From [Clostridium] fimetarium (GTDB lineage Bacteria; Bacillota; Clostridia; Lachnospirales; Lachnospiraceae): 64,000 nucleotides of DNA. The first letter of the stretch is position 1. Each line of letters begins with the position of its first letter. Positions 60,415 to 64,000 of this stretch are shown here, piece after piece. Location: the NCBI RefSeq assembly GCF_900111235.1, contig NZ_FOJI01000015.1, positions 1-64,000 on the forward strand. The letters run 5' to 3'. The notes under the pieces were generated by a model. It worked only from the letters and a program-made list of their open reading frames with translations, made no database searches and was not told the origin of the DNA. A program made the translations under genes and the position numbers.

Positions 60415-62334
60415 TCAAGTCCTCTTTTTTCCATAATTAATCACTTTCCCTAATTCAATATAGGCAAATCCCTCTTCACAAGTATTTCTAATTTCTTCCT
60501 TTTTACTATTAGATTGTTTTTTGTGATTTGTATCAGAACTTTTTATTATTTTAGTAGTCAAAATTTGCTTACTGCATTTCAAAATATAGGTATCCGTATT
60601 TCCTATTATCTTAGCTGGGACTCCCGCAACTACAGAATTTTCCGGAATACTTTTTGTAACAACGCTCCCAGCTCCGATAATTACATTGTCACCAATTATT
60701 ACATTAGGCAATATCAAAGATTTTGCACCAATAAATACACTGTTACCTATAACAATTTTACCAACTTTCCCATAGCCTAAATAGACTCTAGTCGATTGAT
60801 CATGAGCAAGAAACTGAACATTATTTGCCACTGTCACATCATTTCCTATACTGATTAAGTAGCAATGTGATGGATCAAACTTTGTTGCTGTTTGTCTATA
60901 AAAATTGTAACCGATCTTCATTCCTCTTTTTAAATAGTAAGATGTTGGTAAATCTCCATAGCAGATAAAATTTATAGTTTCGAAGATATGTGTTAATATG
61001 AACCTCTTTATTGCTTTCATAATCACCTCTATTTTATATAAGGCTTGATTATATGACATACTATTTCCATTATCATTATTAATCTTAACATCACTTAATT
61101 TACCTTCATTTGTTTTAGTATCATTATTCATTAAATTTTCACTTTTAAAATGCTCCATTATAATGTCATAGCTTCTTTTAGTAGTATATTTTTCCAAAAA
61201 AAGTTTATACCCATTTTCTCCCATCAAATCTCCGTTTTTTTCTGATGCAATGACTTTTTCAACCGCTAAATCAAAACTGCCTATATCACCATTGTATGCT
61301 TTTGCACCACAACCTGCGGCTTCAATGATATCGCCAATATCAGTAGCACTATCTGTAGCTGAAATAATTGGAGTTTTTGCTGTAAGATAAGTTAATAATC
61401 TAGAAGGGAAATTTGGTACACTACTATTTTTACTTAATAAAATAAGTCCAACATCACAAGCTTGAACTATTTCTGTAAAATCTGTTTTTTTAATCCAAGG
61501 TAATATTTTTGCATTCGAATAAATGTTACTAATCAAATTGAATAAATAAAGGTACTCAGTTCCTGCACCTATTATGAGAAAATAAAATGAATTCCTTTCT
61601 TGATAGTAATTAATTATATCTACCAAAAAATCTACTCCTTGCGCTTTTCCAAGATTTCCCCCATATACAAAAATCATTTTATCTTTTGGTAAATCATATT
61701 TTTCTCTAATCAAATCTCTTTCAACACATTCAAGATTTCGAATTTTTTCACTGTTGGGGCATACCTCGATCACTTTATTGCTTAAATATTGATTATTTTT
61801 TCTAATAAAGTCTACATTTGCATCTGACATACAGCCTATATAATCCGAATTTTTATATGTTATTTTTTCTAATAATCGAAAAACAGACCATACAATTCCA
61901 CCTTTACGCATTTCACCCAAATCGACTGCATCTTGTGGCCATATATCTTTTAAAAGAAGATATAGTTTTGAATGATATAACTTTTTCAATAAAATAACAC
62001 TCAAAGATAAAGTAATAGGTGGTGTCGCAAATAAAATCAAATCAAATTTCTCTCTTTTAAAATATCTATGCATTGCATATATGATTTTAGGTCCTGCAAG
62101 AAATGAAAATATCACTTTTAAATACTTATTTCTTTTTTGTATATTACCTGACTTTACACGTAGTACTTGAATATTATCTTCATATGCCAAGAATGTTTTT
62201 TGATTATTTACCCTTTCATTTACTGCCGCAACCGTAACTTTATTACCATTCTCATAGAACTCTTGCGCTAAATCTGAATACAGATTATACTCCCCTACTT
62301 TGGGCCATGCGATTGTTATTAATAATACGTTCAT
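60415..62334 (-). CDS. GT4 glycosyltransferase fused to hexapeptide acyltransferase
   Basis: A 639-residue fusion. Residues 1 to about 400 are a GT4 enzyme close to WbuB (ITIAWPKVGEYNLYSDLAQE, LLKDIWPQDAVDLGEMRKGG, MIFVYGGNLGKAQGVDFLVD, FPSRLLTYLTAKTPIIS). Residues about 470-600 form a left-handed beta-helix acetyltransferase: KVGKIVIGNSVFIGAKSLIL, PNVIIGDNVIIGAGSVVTKS, IPENSVVAGVPAKIIG. A short linker joins them. It would add a sugar (possibly FucNAc, made by capEFG) and O- or N-acetylate. AGGAT precedes the ATG. Confidence 0.9.
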   Translation of the reverse strand: MNVLLITIAWPKVGEYNLYSDLAQEFYENGNKVTVAAVNERVNNQKTFLAYEDNIQVLRVKSGNIQKRNKYLKVIFSFLAGPKIIYAMHRYFKREKFDLILFATPPITLSLSVILLKKLYHSKLYLLLKDIWPQDAVDLGEMRKGGIVWSVFRLLEKITYKNSDYIGCMSDANVDFIRKNNQYLSNKVIEVCPNSEKIRNLECVERDLIREKYDLPKDKMIFVYGGNLGKAQGVDFLVDIINYYQERNSFYFLIIGAGTEYLYLFNLISNIYSNAKILPWIKKTDFTEIVQACDVGLILLSKNSSVPNFPSRLLTYLTAKTPIISATDSATDIGDIIEAAGCGAKAYNGDIGSFDLAVEKVIASEKNGDLMGENGYKLFLEKYTTKRSYDIIMEHFKSENLMNNDTKTNEGKLSDVKINNDNGNSMSYNQALYKIEVIMKAIKRFILTHIFETINFICYGDLPTSYYLKRGMKIGYNFYRQTATKFDPSHCYLISIGNDVTVANNVQFLAHDQSTRVYLGYGKVGKIVIGNSVFIGAKSLILPNVIIGDNVIIGAGSVVTKSIPENSVVAGVPAKIIGNTDTYILKCSKQILTTKIIKSSDTNHKKQSNSKKEEIRNTCEEGFAYIELGKVINYGKKRT

Positions 62335-62422
62335 ATTGATTATTATCCTTATTTATTAATATCTTGCTTTACTAATATCTTTATTTTATTATTTAAATTA
62401 TTATATCTTGATTTAATTATAT
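62335..62422. other. Short gap before the GT-acyltransferase gene
   Basis: AT-rich, with short repeats of aatatct/atatctt; no gene and no clear promoter. Confidence 0.3.
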
Positions 62423-63400
62423 CTAATTACTTGTTATCAAATCAAATACATACTTTATTTCTTTTTCTCCGTATCTTTGGTCTATTGTTATTGGAATCAT
62501 ATTTTTTGACAAATAGTATTCAAATGTGTCTGAATTCACCTCATCTAAAATATAACTCCACCAATGTCCCTGGAATACATTGTTTTCAATTAATTTGGGT
62601 AATGTTCTATTATCTTCAATCACAAGTGGATACACCATTGGTACACAATCCTCCTCATAAAATTCTGTAGGATCTATTTTGTTAATATTTTTAAATAGCG
62701 AACACGCAATTTCAAAATTTACTTTTCGTATGCGTTTTATGAGATTGTAATCAGTTCCATCTAGAATAGCATGTGTTAACTTTGACATTTTCTTGATACT
62801 AGAATTGTCTATCCGGTCATCGTTAGTTTTTTTGTTCTCATAGGCTTTTCCTGCACATCCATATTCAATACGCTGTAGCAAAAACAAGCTTGTATCAGAA
62901 GAATAATCCTGCTCATATTCTTCTAAATAATCATTTGCATGACTACCAATCAGATATGCCCCGTCTGGTGCACCTATGAATTTTCTTGCAGAATATACAT
63001 TCATACAGTTGGCAATTGGAGGTGCAAAAAATGCCTGAGAATTATCGATAATTACATTTTTATACTTTGAAGCTAAGCTACACATTCTAGCCGAACTCAT
63101 AATCCCAAAATAATTCACGAGTAAAATTGCAGCATTCTCAATATAATCTGTTATCAAAGGATTAAATGCTCTATCACAATAATAGTACTTGATCTTAACT
63201 CCATTTTTTAATAGGAAATCTTTAACTGTTTCACATTGATAATATGGAAGATATATTATATCTTGATTTAATATTTTAATTGCATGTAGAATTGCAGCTC
63301 TACCAGTATTAAGGCGAGCAACATGATCACCAACATAATATTCGAGGCCGCTCAAAAATTTTAGTTCAAGGAAGCTTCCGATTTCCATTTGATCTTCCAT
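62423..63400 (-). CDS. PLP-dependent aminotransferase-fold protein (DegT-like)
   Basis: A 325-residue fold-type-I PLP protein related to sugar aminotransferases. LNTGRAAILHAIKI (about 30-43), INVYSARKFIGAPDGAYLIG type segment MNVYSARKFIGAPDGAYLIG (about 133-152, with the likely PLP Lys in ARKF) and the VIIDNSQAFFAPP segment (about 115-127) are visible. It differs from classic DegT by a short FGIMSS loop and lacks the usual SxHxTK sequence, so the amine product is uncertain. GGAG precedes the ATG. It may transaminate a nucleotide sugar for the polysaccharide. Confidence 0.78.
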   Translation of the reverse strand: MEDQMEIGSFLELKFLSGLEYYVGDHVARLNTGRAAILHAIKILNQDIIYLPYYQCETVKDFLLKNGVKIKYYYCDRAFNPLITDYIENAAILLVNYFGIMSSARMCSLASKYKNVIIDNSQAFFAPPIANCMNVYSARKFIGAPDGAYLIGSHANDYLEEYEQDYSSDTSLFLLQRIEYGCAGKAYENKKTNDDRIDNSSIKKMSKLTHAILDGTDYNLIKRIRKVNFEIACSLFKNINKIDPTEFYEEDCVPMVYPLVIEDNRTLPKLIENNVFQGHWWSYILDEVNSDTFEYYLSKNMIPITIDQRYGEKEIKYVFDLITSN

Positions 63401-63499
63401 TTTCAGCTCTCCAATCTCACGCTCAACTATAATTGCTCTTCACCATTCTTATTTTCAACAATTCTTACGCTACACTATTCTTACTCTTCTAATATAATA

Positions 63500-64000
63500 T
63501 TACTCCTGCATCTGTTTTTTAAGTGTGTCCCACTCATAACCATTATTAAAAAGATAATCTATAATTGATAAATTTGGCAAGAACTCTCCCCAGCATTGTT
63601 TATAAATAATAGAATGATAGTTTGTATATTGAAGCTTTATTCCACGTTTCAGGAAGTGATCTTCTACTTGATAAACACTGGCTCCATTTCCAGAGAAATA
63701 TACATCACCTCCAAGGGCGCTACATATATCAATTACGCGTTCCTCCCTTCGAGTCGTAATATCCAAGGACGATGAATGCTCGAATCTTTTTGAGATACCA
63801 AATTTTTCACAAGTTTGCTTTATGATTGCAATATTCATTTCCGCAATGTTTTTGTATTCAGGAATCAATATATTTTCAAGATCCGCATAAATCTCATCAA
63901 AGAATTTAGCTTTACTATAATTAGATTTCAAAGTCTTTAAATGCTTTTGTTTCCATCCTAAGTAGTCCCTTGTAGTTACTTCTTGTATCGTATCTCCAAA
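63500..64000 (-). CDS. WbqC-like family protein, 5' end outside the window
   Basis: The frame stays open to the window edge, so only the C-terminal 166 codons are seen. TTRDYLGWKQKHLKTLKSNY, SKAKFFDEIYADLENIL and DITTRREERVIDICSALGGD match WbqC-like proteins, which occur in O-antigen and capsule loci and may take part in nucleotide-sugar modification. A TTG at 63929-63931 is internal to the family and not the real start. It lies upstream of the PLP-fold protein gene. Confidence 0.85.
   Translation of the reverse strand, partial: FGDTIQEVTTRDYLGWKQKHLKTLKSNYSKAKFFDEIYADLENILIPEYKNIAEMNIAIIKQTCEKFGISKRFEHSSSLDITTRREERVIDICSALGGDVYFSGNGASVYQVEDHFLKRGIKLQYTNYHSIIYKQCWGEFLPNLSIIDYLFNNGYEWDTLKKQMQE

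Overview
The window looks like chromosomal DNA of a low-G+C, strictly anaerobic Firmicute, most likely a Lachnospiraceae/Clostridium cluster XIVa type. The signs are AT-rich intergenic DNA, strong AGGAGG-type ribosome sites, TTGACA-N17-TATAAT promoters, a tungsten aldehyde:ferredoxin oxidoreductase with its cofactor genes, a LicT-controlled beta-glucoside PTS, a Na+-pump decarboxylase subunit and no respiratory genes. I saw no rRNA, tRNA, CRISPR array or intact transposon. Most genes lie on the minus strand and are described in that direction.

Region 1 (about 12.1 kb down to 0.16 kb) is one tungsten-pterin operon behind a strong promoter at 12013-12041. Its order is moaC, moaA, a MOSC-MogA fusion, tupA-tupB-tupC (tungstate ABC importer), moeA, a MoeA-periplasmic-binding-domain fusion, a MOSC protein, the aldehyde oxidoreductase (aor), moaD and moeB. 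It covers import of tungstate, pterin synthesis, metal insertion and the apoenzyme, but shows no moaE. A decayed GGDEF-EAL gene lies just upstream.

Region 2 (21.2-13.3 kb) is a self-contained beta-glucoside PTS. It holds the licT antiterminator, EIIBCA, 6-phospho-beta-glucosidase, an HPr with Lys at position 46, enzyme I and a HAD phosphatase. Two RAT/terminator pairs precede licT and bglP. Small units follow: a TIM-barrel epimerase-like gene, mscL and a divergent small DUF6774-like gene.

Region 3 (23.5-36.6 kb) is a putrescine-to-4-hydroxybutyrate module. An atypical PII protein leads potABCD and an aldehyde dehydrogenase; patA follows with its own promoter. LuxR-type and PucR-type regulators lie upstream, and divergent gabT and an iron alcohol dehydrogenase complete the route putrescine -> aminobutyraldehyde -> GABA -> succinic semialdehyde -> 4-hydroxybutyrate.

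Region 4 (36.6-47.5 kb) holds small units. These are degV plus a MarR regulator sharing a 23-bp dyad, an ECF sigma/anti-sigma pair, a PadR/membrane protein/pentapeptide-repeat operon, OadB with a 54-residue OadG-like partner, motAB and a DUF4914-like P-loop protein.

Region 5 (47.8-64 kb, running off the right edge) is a surface polysaccharide locus. It has capE-capF-capG-type UDP-L-FucNAc genes, a flippase fused to a GH88/GH105-like domain, a Wzy-like polymerase, several glycosyltransferases (one GT-GT and one GT-acetyltransferase fusion), an acyltransferase, a PLP-fold protein and the 3' part of a WbqC-like gene.

Two non-coding themes cross these regions. Three copies of a long nested inverted-repeat element (16.4, 25.3 and 35.1 kb) share inner motifs but have copy-specific, nearly or fully self-complementary outer arms. 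A roughly 50-nt hairpin leader with a GGCAGAT-GGAG end precedes at least four unrelated genes. These, the PII-led polyamine operon and the flippase-hydrolase fusion are the most novel-looking items.
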